Positions 9,638 through 18,139 of a DNA stretch of 64,000 nt are shown piece after piece. This stretch comes from Bacteroidales bacterium. GTDB taxonomy: Bacteria > Bacteroidota > Bacteroidia > Bacteroidales > VadinHA17. How positions within the stretch are numbered: the first letter of the stretch is position 1; every line of letters starts with the position of its first letter. Below the pieces are notes generated by a model. That model did no database searches, had not been told where the DNA came from, and saw only the letters and a list, made by a program, of their open reading frames with translations. The position numbers were made by a program, and so were the translations under genes. The stretch is taken from assembly GCA_003142255.1 (NCBI GenBank), contig PLLO01000006.1, positions 62,001 to 126,000 of the forward strand. The letters are read 5' to 3'.

Positions 9638-9671
9638 GGTACAACAGTACAATGGTACAGAGGTGCAACGG
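9638..9671 (+). repeat. degenerate 8-bp tandem repeat, GGTGCAAC type
   Basis: Four consecutive 8-mers, GGTACAAC, AGTACAAT, GGTACAGA and GGTGCAAC, are followed by GG. Similar arrays with the same 8-base period occur at 24027-24052 and, inverted, at 30003-30020. All three are intergenic. No function is known to me. Confidence 0.6.
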
Positions 9672-9731
9672 CAGATTAAGGGGTTTGTATAATGAAACAA
9701 TTACCGTTACTTTTACAATAAGATATTCAAT

Positions 9732-10646
9732 ATGCCTCTTAAAAAGATACAGCCGCCGTTTCTTATGCAGGGTGATGAAGTTGCAATTATCTCTCCCTCA
9801 TTTGCCATCGATGAAATCAAGATCAGCGATGCCGTGAAAGTGCTGGAAGGGTGGGGATTGAAAGTTCATGTAGGCAGAAATGTTTTTAAGAGATCAGGAC
9901 CATTTGCAGGAACAGATGAGGAAAAATTATCTGATTTCCAGGAGTTTACAGATAACAGGAAGATCAGGGCGGTTATCTGCTCCAGGGGTGGATACGGCAT
10001 GTTAAGGTTTATCGACAGGATTGATTTTTCAGGTATAAGAAGGAACCCAAAATGGTATGTTGGCTTCAGCGACATAACGGTATTGCACCTCTGGCTCAGT
10101 GAAAAATTTAACACTGTTTCAATTCATGGTGAAATGCCCCTGAACTATGCGAATCCTGAAAAATCGGAAGGAACCCTCGAATCGCTGCGCGGCGCTTTGT
10201 TTGGAGAGTGGGAGCCTGTCGAATGGGAAGGCAGATTCTTAAGGCCTGGACCTGTATCCGGAGAGGTTACCGGCGGGAATCTTTCATTGATATGCAGCCT
10301 TTCTGGAACACCTGCTGACATTAAGACAAAGGGCAAGATATTATTTATCGAAGAGGTGGGAGAGTACCTGTATCATCTCGACAGGATGCTTACATCTCTA
10401 AAGATGGCAGGGAAGCTCGATGGCCTCGCTGCGCTTGTGGCAGGAGGCTTCAGCAAAATGGAGGAGACAATAAATCCATGGGGCAAAACTCCTGAAGAGA
10501 TCATTTATGATATAGTGTCCGGATTTGATTACCCGGTATTTTTCAATTTCCCGGCAGGTCACGTCGCTGACAACCATGCCTTTTACATGGGACGGAAAGC
10601 AGAAATAAAAGTAAAGGGAAATAATGCCCGGCTTTCTTACAGTTGA
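9732..10646 (+). CDS. ldcA: LD-carboxypeptidase (muramoyltetrapeptide carboxypeptidase), S66 family
   Basis: A 304-residue serine peptidase of family S66, which removes the terminal D-Ala from tetrapeptides in peptidoglycan recycling. [10 protein letters not shown] near the N-terminus and [13 protein letters not shown] (probable nucleophile Ser113) are typical. The C-terminal half has [16 protein letters not shown], with the probable catalytic Glu, and [12 protein letters not shown], with the probable His. There is no signal peptide, in keeping with a cytoplasmic recycling enzyme. It stands alone on the plus strand and ends 3 bases before the convergent ald stop. Microcin-immunity proteins share the fold, but the context favours recycling. 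Confidence 0.88.
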   Translation: MPLKKIQPPFLMQGDEVAIISPSFAIDEIKISDAVKVLEGWGLKVHVGRNVFKRSGPFAGTDEEKLSDFQEFTDNRKIRAVICSRGGYGMLRFIDRIDFSGIRRNPKWYVGFSDITVLHLWLSEKFNTVSIHGEMPLNYANPEKSEGTLESLRGALFGEWEPVEWEGRFLRPGPVSGEVTGGNLSLICSLSGTPADIKTKGKILFIEEVGEYLYHLDRMLTSLKMAGKLDGLAALVAGGFSKMEETINPWGKTPEEIIYDIVSGFDYPVFFNFPAGHVADNHAFYMGRKAEIKVKGNNARLSYS

Positions 10647-10649
10647 TTT

Positions 10650-11870
10650 TCAAAATGCTGAAAGCAGCAGGTCAAGATCTTTTGAAAGCACGCCGAATTT
10701 CTGCCCCAGGGTTTCATTGGTGAGCATTCCATTATAAAGGTATGCTCCGTCGCGGAGACCGGGATCATTTTTCAGCAGATGGGTAATTCCTCCGGAATCG
10801 GCCAGTTTCTGGAGCATCGGAGCGAATATGTTGCTGAATGCAATTGAAGCAGTTCTTGCTACGCGCGAAGGAAGGTTCCAGGCAGAAAAATGTATTACCC
10901 CGTGTTTTTCATAAACAGGATCCTTCATTGCCCTGCATTCGGTAGTCTCAATGCAGCCTCCCCGATCGATGCTCAGGTCAATTATGACTGACCCTTTTTT
11001 CATCGTGCGCACCATTTCCTCGGTTATATAATACCATGGTTTCAGATCGTCAAGTTCAATTGCCCCGATGACAACATCGGCCGACTTAAGCGCTTTTTTA
11101 AGAACCTGGGGATGAAAGACCGAGGTCTGAAGCCTCTGGCCTGCCATAGATTCAAATTTCCGGAGACGCTGGAGCGAGCTGTCGAATATCTTAACCTGCG
11201 AGCCGAGTCCGAGAGCTGCTTTAGCTGCATATTCGCCTGCAGTATTTGCGCCAAGGATCATGACTTCAGTAGGAGTAACGCCGGTTATTCCTCCGAGCAT
11301 GACTCCTTTTCCGCCATGGTGGTTGCTGAGGTAATCGGATGCCAGCAGAATTGATGTTATTCCGCTTATTTCGCTCATCGATTCGACAACGGGAAGTACA
11401 TAGTTATTATCGCGGATCTTCTCAAAGGCAATGGCAGTCACTTTCTTCCTGATGAGCCTCGAAAGCGTCTCTTCACTCAGCTTAAGAACATTCAGATATG
11501 AAAACACTACCTGGTTTCCCTTCAGGTAATCGGTATCCTTTTCTGTAAACGGGGCAACCTTAATGATTACATCCGATCCGTAAACCCTTGCCGGGGAATC
11601 GGTAATTATAGCGCCATTTTCACTATAGTCCTTATCGGTATAATTTGCGCCAAGCCCGGCACCCTTCTGAAGGATCACCTCATTATCGGATTCAATAAGC
11701 AGGTTGACAGATTCAGGAGTCAGTGCAACTCTTTTTTCGTCATCGCTCGCATCGGAAGGTATTCCGATAGAAATCCTTCTGAACCTTACAGCAGTTTCAA
11801 GATGCTCTTCCTTTGGCATATATGCGCTATTGCCAAATTGTATTTTTCCTCCTTTGCCCTTATCGTTCAT
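10650..11870 (-). CDS. ald: alanine dehydrogenase-family protein with altered active-site His position
   Basis: A 406-residue member of the alanine dehydrogenase/transhydrogenase-alpha family. KRVALTPESV holds the substrate Arg, VIIKVAPF the conserved Lys, VMILGANTAGEYAAK the NAD-binding loop and DLSIDRGGCIETTE the conserved Asp. Canonical enzymes have a catalytic His in a YLHLA-type motif, but here the corresponding stretch is FSYLNVLKLSEE, with Asn-Val instead of His-Leu. It may therefore be a divergent Bacteroidota subgroup with modified activity. The ATG at 11868-11870 is preferred over the GTG one codon upstream. A perfect -7 box lies upstream; tsaE and porX follow upstream on the same strand. 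Confidence 0.85.
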   Translation of the reverse strand: MNDKGKGGKIQFGNSAYMPKEEHLETAVRFRRISIGIPSDASDDEKRVALTPESVNLLIESDNEVILQKGAGLGANYTDKDYSENGAIITDSPARVYGSDVIIKVAPFTEKDTDYLKGNQVVFSYLNVLKLSEETLSRLIRKKVTAIAFEKIRDNNYVLPVVESMSEISGITSILLASDYLSNHHGGKGVMLGGITGVTPTEVMILGANTAGEYAAKAALGLGSQVKIFDSSLQRLRKFESMAGQRLQTSVFHPQVLKKALKSADVVIGAIELDDLKPWYYITEEMVRTMKKGSVIIDLSIDRGGCIETTECRAMKDPVYEKHGVIHFSAWNLPSRVARTASIAFSNIFAPMLQKLADSGGITHLLKNDPGLRDGAYLYNGMLTNETLGQKFGVLSKDLDLLLSAF

Positions 11871-11892
11871 CACGGGGATAATGTTATTTCAC

Positions 11893-11900
11893 CAAAGATA
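11893..11900 (-). promoter_or_regulatory. candidate -7 box for ald
   Basis: The minus strand reads TATCTTTG, an exact TAnnTTTG match, 23-30 bases before the ald ATG and within the short gap after the tsaE stop. It suggests that ald has its own transcript. Confidence 0.55.
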
Positions 11901-11934
11901 AAAAAATTGAAGTACAGGTGCAAAATAAGATTGA

Positions 11935-12348
11935 TCAGGAAACAGAAAGTATACGCTCTTCATTTTCTTCCACCGAAATTCTGACTCTTACAGTTTCTTC
12001 AGGAAGGATATCTTCAACAAGCTCGGGCCATTCCATGAAACAATATTTTTCTCCTGTCAGATACTCCTCTATGCCGAAATCGAAAACCTCATCATGTTTC
12101 TTTATCCGGTAAAAGTCAATGTGATACATCGATTCCCCGCTGGTTGTTCTGTACTCATTTACGAGTGTGAATGTCGGGCTGCTGACAAGGTCTGTGGCAC
12201 CTAGATATTCACAAAGAGCTTTAATGAAAGTAGTTTTACCGGCTCCCATGGCGCCGTAAAATGCATATATCTTTTTTCCCCTTGTCTGATCAAGAAGCTT
12301 TCTGACGGCGGAGCGAAGCTCTCTTTTAGTCTTTATCACTATTTTCAT
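11935..12348 (-). CDS. tsaE: tRNA threonylcarbamoyladenosine biosynthesis ATPase
   Basis: A 137-residue P-loop protein that partners TsaB and TsaD in making t6A37 on ANN-decoding tRNAs. It has the Walker A motif GAMGAGKTTFIKAL, the SSPTFTLVNEY switch segment, YHIDFYRI and the FMEWPELVEDILP motif, all typical of TsaE (YjeE). Length is normal. It lies 15 bases downstream of porX on the same strand and is probably co-transcribed with it. Confidence 0.94.
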   Translation of the reverse strand: MKIVIKTKRELRSAVRKLLDQTRGKKIYAFYGAMGAGKTTFIKALCEYLGATDLVSSPTFTLVNEYRTTSGESMYHIDFYRIKKHDEVFDFGIEEYLTGEKYCFMEWPELVEDILPEETVRVRISVEENEERILSVS

Positions 12349-12363
12349 CAGATCCCGGAATTA

Positions 12364-13920
12364 TTATGAAACAGGTTCAAGGGTAGCAACAGGCAGTAGC
12401 ATCTCCTGAAGAGATATCCCTCCATGCTGGTATGTATTCCTGTAATAACCTGCATAGTGGTTGAAATTATTAGGATAGATAAGAAAATCCTTATTTGTTG
12501 CGAAGATATACTTCGTAGTGATGTTTGTTTTGGGAAGGAGAGCTTTTGCGGGACTTGTAATTTCAAAAACCTTTTCAGGATCATAATCAAGGTTCCGGCC
12601 TGATTTATAACGGAGATTTGATGAAGTTTGTTTATCGCCGATCACTTTCACTGCATTCTGAACCCTAATGGTGCCATGGTCGGTGCTGAAGATAACTCTC
12701 ACCCGGTGTGAAGACAGGATTTTAAGCATTTCAAAAAGCGAGGAATGAATAAACCATGAGTGGATCAGGCTTCTATACGCAGATTCATCTTCGGCTAGGT
12801 CTCTTATAAGGTCAATATCAGTTCGCGCATGTGAAAGGATATCCACAAAATTATAAACGAGGATATTAATATCGTTATCAAGCATTTGATTTATGCGCTC
12901 ATTTGCTTTTTTCCCCTCAGGTCCGCTGCTTATCTTGTAATATGACCATTTGTACTTCAGTCCTTTGCGCGCAAGCTGGTTCCTGAAGAGCTCCTCCTCG
13001 AAATTATTCTTTCCTTCCTCTTCGTCATCGTTAATCCAGTATTGCGGCATGGTCCCGGCTATCTGATCCGGCATCATGCCCGCAAAAACGGCATTACGGC
13101 TATACTGCGTTGCCGTAGGCAGGATGCTGTAATAAATATCCTCCTCGATTATTCTGAAGAGGCCTGACAGTTCAGATGAAATTAATTTCCAGTGGTCGAA
13201 CCGCAAATTATCGATCAGAATAAAAAAGAGAGGACGGTTAGCACTGATCTGCGGAAAGATCTTTTTTGTGAATAATGAAGGAGATAGAATGGGTACATCA
13301 ACGGCTTTTGCATCAAACCAGCCGAGATAATTCCTGCTTATAAATTTCGAAAAGGAATTGTTAGCTTCATTTTCCTGCATTTTAAGTATCTCAACCATCC
13401 CCGGGTCAGTAGATTTTTCAAGCTCCGATTCCCAGAAGACTATTTTACGGTAAAGCTCTGACCACTCCCTGCAGCTGCGGGCTGAGGCAATGAGATCTCC
13501 AATGTGGTTGAACTCCTGACGGTAATCAGTAGTGGTCTTTTCCGTTACAAGCCTTTTCTGGTCGAGTATCTTTTTTATTGCAAGAAGTATCTGTTTTGGC
13601 TTTACAGGCTTAATAAGGTAATCTGCTATTTCAGATCCTATAGCTGTCTCCATCAGCTCTTCCTCCTCGCTTTTTGTTATCATGACAACAGGAATATCGG
13701 TCCGGATTTCCCTGATGAGCCTGAGAGTCTCGATGCCGCTGAGCCCCGGCATGTTTTCATCCAGAAAGATCAGGTCGTAGGAGTTCTGCCTAACAAGGTC
13801 GATGGTATCATTGCCGTTGGAACAGGTATCTATTTCATATCCCTTATCTTCGAGGAAGATTATGTGAGGCTTCAGAGCTTCAATCTCATCATCGGTCCAT
13901 AATATTTTTATTTTTCTCAT
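12364..13920 (-). CDS. porX: PorX-type response regulator with PglZ domain
   Basis: A 518-residue two-domain protein. Residues 1 to about 120 form a CheY-like receiver with the acidic pair DD (10-11), phosphoacceptor Asp54 (LIFLDENMPGLSG), Thr/Lys switch residues (MITKS) and KPVKP. The rest is a PglZ/alkaline-phosphatase-superfamily domain: FILIDNLRFDHW, the nucleophile loop PTATQYSRNAVFAGM, and FSTDHGTIRV with Asp/His metal ligands. This architecture matches PorX, the response regulator that controls type IX secretion in Porphyromonas and Flavobacterium and whose PglZ domain has phosphodiesterase activity. Its partner PorY is not in the window. porW lies immediately upstream in the transcriptional sense. 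Confidence 0.9.
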   Translation of the reverse strand: MRKIKILWTDDEIEALKPHIIFLEDKGYEIDTCSNGNDTIDLVRQNSYDLIFLDENMPGLSGIETLRLIREIRTDIPVVMITKSEEEELMETAIGSEIADYLIKPVKPKQILLAIKKILDQKRLVTEKTTTDYRQEFNHIGDLIASARSCREWSELYRKIVFWESELEKSTDPGMVEILKMQENEANNSFSKFISRNYLGWFDAKAVDVPILSPSLFTKKIFPQISANRPLFFILIDNLRFDHWKLISSELSGLFRIIEEDIYYSILPTATQYSRNAVFAGMMPDQIAGTMPQYWINDDEEEGKNNFEEELFRNQLARKGLKYKWSYYKISSGPEGKKANERINQMLDNDINILVYNFVDILSHARTDIDLIRDLAEDESAYRSLIHSWFIHSSLFEMLKILSSHRVRVIFSTDHGTIRVQNAVKVIGDKQTSSNLRYKSGRNLDYDPEKVFEITSPAKALLPKTNITTKYIFATNKDFLIYPNNFNHYAGYYRNTYQHGGISLQEMLLPVATLEPVS

Positions 13921-13958
13921 TTCCTTTTCAAAACATCATTTCCGCGCATATTCCCCAG

Positions 13959-16625
13959 CTATTTTCCAACATCTTTGAGATAGTGCTCCCTGAAAAACAA
14001 CAGGTACCTGTCGGGATTTTTATCCTTATTGAGCATATCAAGATTACCCCTGGCAATGATAAATGAATACATATTTGATTTGGAGCTGTTCCTTACAAGC
14101 TTTTCAATATTGAAAGAATTATAATATCCAATAGCTTCTGCATAATCCCTGAACCCGGAAACCGTTATGGTAATGTATTTATTATCGACAATTATTCCTT
14201 CGGTCCTGTAGTTTTTATTCGTGTAGTTATCAATATTGTGGCTGATAACATCAAATGAAGCCAGGTTTATATTGAACCCGGGATCGCTTATAACCAGAAT
14301 GAAAACCTGGCTGGAAGTGGTATCCTGCATGTACAATTCGGCTGCTATCTGCTTGTCTTCTTCAACTTTTAGCTCGGGAAGCTTCTGATTAAGATAGGCA
14401 ATTATCTCGCCTGCTTTTGTGCTTTCACTGCTTTCGGGCCACCCCTTGACAACCCTGGAAAGATCTTCCTTGAAACTCCTTTCATCACTGATTCTTGCAA
14501 TGCAATAGGCATGGAGCAGCATGAATTTCGGAGCAAGCGGGTCTTGTTTATAGGTTCTCACGGCATCCTCACAAATTGAGATTGCAGAGGCAAAATTCCC
14601 TGAAGTATAAGAAGCGTATGCCTGCTCATAGAGAGTTTCAGCCATTTTCATGGCATCAAGTTTTTTCCTGTAATACTCAGGATCGGAAAGGATCTTTGCA
14701 AACTCCGTTCCGGGATATTTCGTCAGCAGGCTTTGCCTGAAGGCTTCGGCCCTGGAATTGTTTATATCCTTATTGCATTTATAGAGATTGTAAAGCGTTT
14801 CAGGTACCAGATCGCTTGACGGGTATCGTGAAAGAAGCTTTTCAAATGTTTCCGTTGCCTTCAGCGTGTCTGATAATTTTTCAGAATAGGCTTTTCCCGC
14901 ATTAAAATAGGCATTGGCTATTTTTTCATTTGAAAGTTTAAGCAGTGAATCTGTAAGAGGGAGGTTTTTTAGATAGAATTCAGGACTTTTATAATCGAGT
15001 GCAGCCTTCGTAGTGTCTTTCCCTGCCTGGACAGTTGCTTCAGATCCGTTGCTCTCCTGCGATGTATTGATCCTTGCCTTGTTTGCATTCCTCCAGTTAT
15101 CTTCCAGCTTCCTGTCGCCCCATCTTCTCCTGAATTCAGTCCTTCCGAATGTCAGGGCTGCCTGGTTATAAAAATACCATTTGCCCTCCTGGTCAATGTT
15201 ATTCTGCGAACGCCTCTCGTTTTCATAATACTGGCCGATATTGGACATATCGGAATAGTTTTTTGTCTTGCCCTCGCTTTCATCCTTGACTATTTTCCCA
15301 ATAATTGATGAAATGAGGTTGCTTCTTTCATTTTCCGACATTGCAGCCACCTTCTGCAGCGAATCTTCCTTCTGTATTATCTCAAGCTGGGAAACAAGAA
15401 TATTAAGATTTTGTGATTTTGCTCTTATAAGCTGATAATCCGGATTCTTCTGATCAATAAAGTAGACTGTACTGTCATAATATTTCCCGGCTTTCATAAA
15501 GTCGGTTTTATTAAAATAATAATCGGCCAGTGCCAGGAATGTCCTTCCTTTCTGGTTTGAATTACTCGACCGTGACGAAGCGGATTTCTTGAAAAAACCG
15601 AGAGCCTCTTTTTCATTTCCCTCTTTCATTGAGAGATTTCCGAGAGCATAATATATCTGGTCAAGAAAATCCTTGTTCTTGGAATCCCGAAGCATTTTTT
15701 CAAGAACTTTTCGGATCTCCTTCGGGTTACCGGCATTTACATCAAAGACTCCGGCTATATTTATCTGGGCATTGAATTCCACATCGTAAGGCGGGTTCAT
15801 TTTGGTAACTTCACGATAAAGAACGATAGCCCTCTCTGCATTTCCAGCCCTTTCGTTGAGCTGAGCCAGCAGGTAAGTAAGCCTGTACCTGGCACGTTTT
15901 CCTGATACAAGACTGATAGCCTCACTTAAAGGATCGACAGCTTCAGAGTATTTTTTTTGTTTTATGAATAAATCGGCAAGCGTTGAGTAATACATTGATT
16001 TTAACGACCTGGATGATTCATTTTTAATATCCATTTCATTAAGTGTACGGAACCCTTCAGAATATTTTCCTGTCTCGTTGTAAACTCTTGAAAGCCAGAT
16101 TGCAGCTTCCTTTTTGATTTTAGGATCGTTAGCTTCCTTTATGCAAAAATCAAATACGGCAGTGGCTTCATTGTATTCCTGTTTGTAAAAGCGGGCCTTA
16201 CCAATAAGCAGGTAGCTGTCGTCGACCCATTCATTATATTCTTTCCTGTCAAGAAGCGCCTGATCCTGCGGAGTGATTTTGGACCTGTCCTTTATTTTAG
16301 GTTTGGCAGTCATTGATTTTAAAGAGATCAGCTTTGATGCTTTCTGTATGGCCCTTTCCATATCGGACGAACACCTGGAAGGGGAAGCCGGATCGCTGTA
16401 TTCAAATACCCGAAGCAATTCAGCATAATCTTCGGTATAGCCCTTGTTCACTTTTGCTACTCCGGATTTAAAGCTCTCGTTCCCGTTAAAGTATATGTTG
16501 TACCTGGAAGTCATGCTATGGTAAAACCTGCTTGAAGGGGTGTTCTTTTCAACCGAACAATTTGTCGGAAAGAATAACAGGCCCAAAAGCGCCAGATATT
16601 TATATGATGCTTTAACTGAAGGCAA
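13959..16625 (-). CDS. porW: PorW/SprE-like TPR lipoprotein of type IX secretion and gliding
   Basis: A protein of about 888 residues with many tetratricopeptide-like helix pairs (AAIWLSRVYNETGKYSEGF, DYYFNKTDFMKAGKYY). After a short hydrophobic signal (YLALLGLLFFPTNC) comes a lipobox-like Cys and the segment SSRFYHSMTSRYNIYFNGNE, which resembles the N-terminus of SprE (Flavobacterium) and PorW (Porphyromonas), outer-membrane lipoproteins needed for type IX secretion. No in-frame ATG precedes the lipobox. The frame opens at a TTG at 16676, but that TTG is part of a good -7 promoter box, so I place the start at the in-frame TTG at 16623-16625; this is uncertain. porX follows 38 bases downstream. 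Confidence 0.8.
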   Translation of the reverse strand: MPSVKASYKYLALLGLLFFPTNCSVEKNTPSSRFYHSMTSRYNIYFNGNESFKSGVAKVNKGYTEDYAELLRVFEYSDPASPSRCSSDMERAIQKASKLISLKSMTAKPKIKDRSKITPQDQALLDRKEYNEWVDDSYLLIGKARFYKQEYNEATAVFDFCIKEANDPKIKKEAAIWLSRVYNETGKYSEGFRTLNEMDIKNESSRSLKSMYYSTLADLFIKQKKYSEAVDPLSEAISLVSGKRARYRLTYLLAQLNERAGNAERAIVLYREVTKMNPPYDVEFNAQINIAGVFDVNAGNPKEIRKVLEKMLRDSKNKDFLDQIYYALGNLSMKEGNEKEALGFFKKSASSRSSNSNQKGRTFLALADYYFNKTDFMKAGKYYDSTVYFIDQKNPDYQLIRAKSQNLNILVSQLEIIQKEDSLQKVAAMSENERSNLISSIIGKIVKDESEGKTKNYSDMSNIGQYYENERRSQNNIDQEGKWYFYNQAALTFGRTEFRRRWGDRKLEDNWRNANKARINTSQESNGSEATVQAGKDTTKAALDYKSPEFYLKNLPLTDSLLKLSNEKIANAYFNAGKAYSEKLSDTLKATETFEKLLSRYPSSDLVPETLYNLYKCNKDINNSRAEAFRQSLLTKYPGTEFAKILSDPEYYRKKLDAMKMAETLYEQAYASYTSGNFASAISICEDAVRTYKQDPLAPKFMLLHAYCIARISDERSFKEDLSRVVKGWPESSESTKAGEIIAYLNQKLPELKVEEDKQIAAELYMQDTTSSQVFILVISDPGFNINLASFDVISHNIDNYTNKNYRTEGIIVDNKYITITVSGFRDYAEAIGYYNSFNIEKLVRNSSKSNMYSFIIARGNLDMLNKDKNPDRYLLFFREHYLKDVGK

Positions 16626-16673
16626 TAGATAACATTTAATACTATAAACTGACTTAAGGGGTCTATAGTATTT

Positions 16674-16681
16674 CAAAGGTA
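16674..16681 (-). promoter_or_regulatory. candidate -7 box for porW
   Basis: The minus strand reads TACCTTTG, an exact TAnnTTTG match, 49-56 bases before the proposed TTG start. Transcription would begin around 16667, so codons upstream of that point could not be translated from this promoter. Confidence 0.5.
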
Positions 16682-16706
16682 AATAAATTTGAGAAGCCGG
16701 GCCCTT

Positions 16707-16946
16707 TCAGACTGAAATTACTCTCTTGATTTCAGGAACCTCTTTCATGATGGCCTGTTCAACACCTGCTTTAAGGGTCTGCATGCTATACGGGCAGCCG
16801 TGACAGGCACCGGTTAGCTTTACCTTTACAGACATATCGTCTGCAACTTCAATCAGTTCAATGTCCCCGCCATCAGACTGCAGATAAGGTCTTACCCTTT
16901 CAAGCGCTTTTACAACGCGTTCCTTAATGAATTTTGATTCTGCCAT
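16707..16946 (-). CDS. NifU C-terminal-domain Fe-S scaffold protein
   Basis: A 79-residue stand-alone NifU-like domain. It has LQSDGGDIELIEV and the cluster-binding GACHGCPYSMQTLKAGVEQ with the CxxC pair, and it ends with VPEIKRVISV. Such proteins hold a transient Fe-S cluster for delivery to client proteins. It starts 3 bases after the stop of mrp, so the two are almost certainly co-translated and probably cooperate. The length equals that of NfuA-type domains lacking the A-type N-terminal half. Confidence 0.92.
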   Translation of the reverse strand: MAESKFIKERVVKALERVRPYLQSDGGDIELIEVADDMSVKVKLTGACHGCPYSMQTLKAGVEQAIMKEVPEIKRVISV

Positions 16947-16949
16947 ATT

Positions 16950-18053
16950 TTATTTGTTTAATCCTACTTTTATTGTGGGCCTCAGATCCCTGTTCCTGAG
17001 GTTTACCTTTTCAATCACAACATCCGCAATCGTCATGAAGGCTTCGCCAGCAGGAGAATTCCCCAAAGCAACCGGTTCTCCCTTGTCGCTGCTTTCGCAA
17101 ATGCTCTGAATAAGCGGTATCTGCCCAAGAAGCGGAACATCCGCTTTTTCTGCAAGCTTCCTGCCTCCTTCTTTCCCGAATATGAAATATTTATTGTTTG
17201 GCAATTCGGTCGGCGTAAACCACGACATGTTCTCAATAAGGCCGAGAACCGGGACATTGATCTTTTCGCTCCTGAACATGGCAATCCCCTTTACTGCATC
17301 GGCAAGCGCTACTTCCTGCGGAGTGCTCACGATTATTGCTCCGGTGACGGCTGTTTCCTGAACGAGTGTAAGATGGATATCGCTTGTTCCAGGAGGAAGA
17401 TCGACAAGCAGGAAATCGAGTTCCCCCCATTCTCCCTGGACCATCAGCTGCTTTAGAAAACTTGAAGCCATAGGTCCTCTCCAGACAACTGCCTCGGCCG
17501 GGTCAACAAAAAATCCTGTTGAGAGAACCTTAACGCCATATTTTGTAAGCGGTACAATTATATCAGTGTCATTCACCCTTTTTACCTCAGGCCTGTATTT
17601 TTCGGCGTCGAACATAATCGGAACCGAGGGACCGAACACGTCGGCATCAAGGAGCCCGACCCTGTATTTTTTTCTTGCGAGCGCAATTGCCAGGTTAACG
17701 GCTACGGTTGTTTTGCCGACACCACCCTTACCGGATGAGATTGCTATGATATTCCGGATCCCGTGCAACGGATCGTCAGGTTTTGTATCGTGTTTCCCTA
17801 CTATCTCCTTCGGCCTAATATCGATATTGGTTATTACAACATCCGGCCCCAAAGCTTCTTTAAGCGTTCGTACTATTGTACTTTTTATTGAAGAGATAAA
17901 TGGATCATTTGATTTATCAGGGGTTATAGTCAATGATATACCGCTATCATTAAATGAGATTTCCGAAACCATTCCAAGGGAGACAATGTCTGTTCCTTTT
18001 TCGGGATGGATCACCTTTTTAAGAGCATTTATAACCTGATCTTTTGTAAACAT
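16950..18053 (-). CDS. mrp: Mrp/ApbC-family P-loop ATPase, Fe-S carrier
   Basis: A 367-residue protein with an N-terminal MIP18/DUF59-like domain (residues 1 to about 85) and a deviant Walker A MinD/Mrp ATPase domain (AISSGKGGVGKTTVAVNLA, DADVFGPSVP, LVDLPPGTSD). Mrp proteins carry [4Fe-4S] clusters to apoproteins. The CxxC pair that many family members use to bridge a cluster between two subunits is absent: after ENMSWFTPTELPNNKYFIFG there is only one Cys, in SICESSD. The NifU-domain gene 3 bases downstream does have a CxxC. No TAnnTTTG box was seen upstream. Confidence 0.9.
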   Translation of the reverse strand: MFTKDQVINALKKVIHPEKGTDIVSLGMVSEISFNDSGISLTITPDKSNDPFISSIKSTIVRTLKEALGPDVVITNIDIRPKEIVGKHDTKPDDPLHGIRNIIAISSGKGGVGKTTVAVNLAIALARKKYRVGLLDADVFGPSVPIMFDAEKYRPEVKRVNDTDIIVPLTKYGVKVLSTGFFVDPAEAVVWRGPMASSFLKQLMVQGEWGELDFLLVDLPPGTSDIHLTLVQETAVTGAIIVSTPQEVALADAVKGIAMFRSEKINVPVLGLIENMSWFTPTELPNNKYFIFGKEGGRKLAEKADVPLLGQIPLIQSICESSDKGEPVALGNSPAGEAFMTIADVVIEKVNLRNRDLRPTIKVGLNK

Positions 18054-18139
18054 AGAATTATTTTCCGGGTGTTATTTTTATTTAAATTAATTATAAACAA
18101 CCTGCAATTTTACCACTTTTTTTTATTCCGGCAAAATGT

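Noticed and set aside
9567-9668. 34-codon hydrophobic N-terminal extension of MetG as a signal peptide
   Set aside because: It spans the TATCTTTG promoter box, and MetG is cytoplasmic with a normal start at 9566.
16626-16676. TTG at 16674-16676 as the porW start
   Set aside because: The codon is part of a perfect -7 box, so it would not be in the transcript from that promoter.
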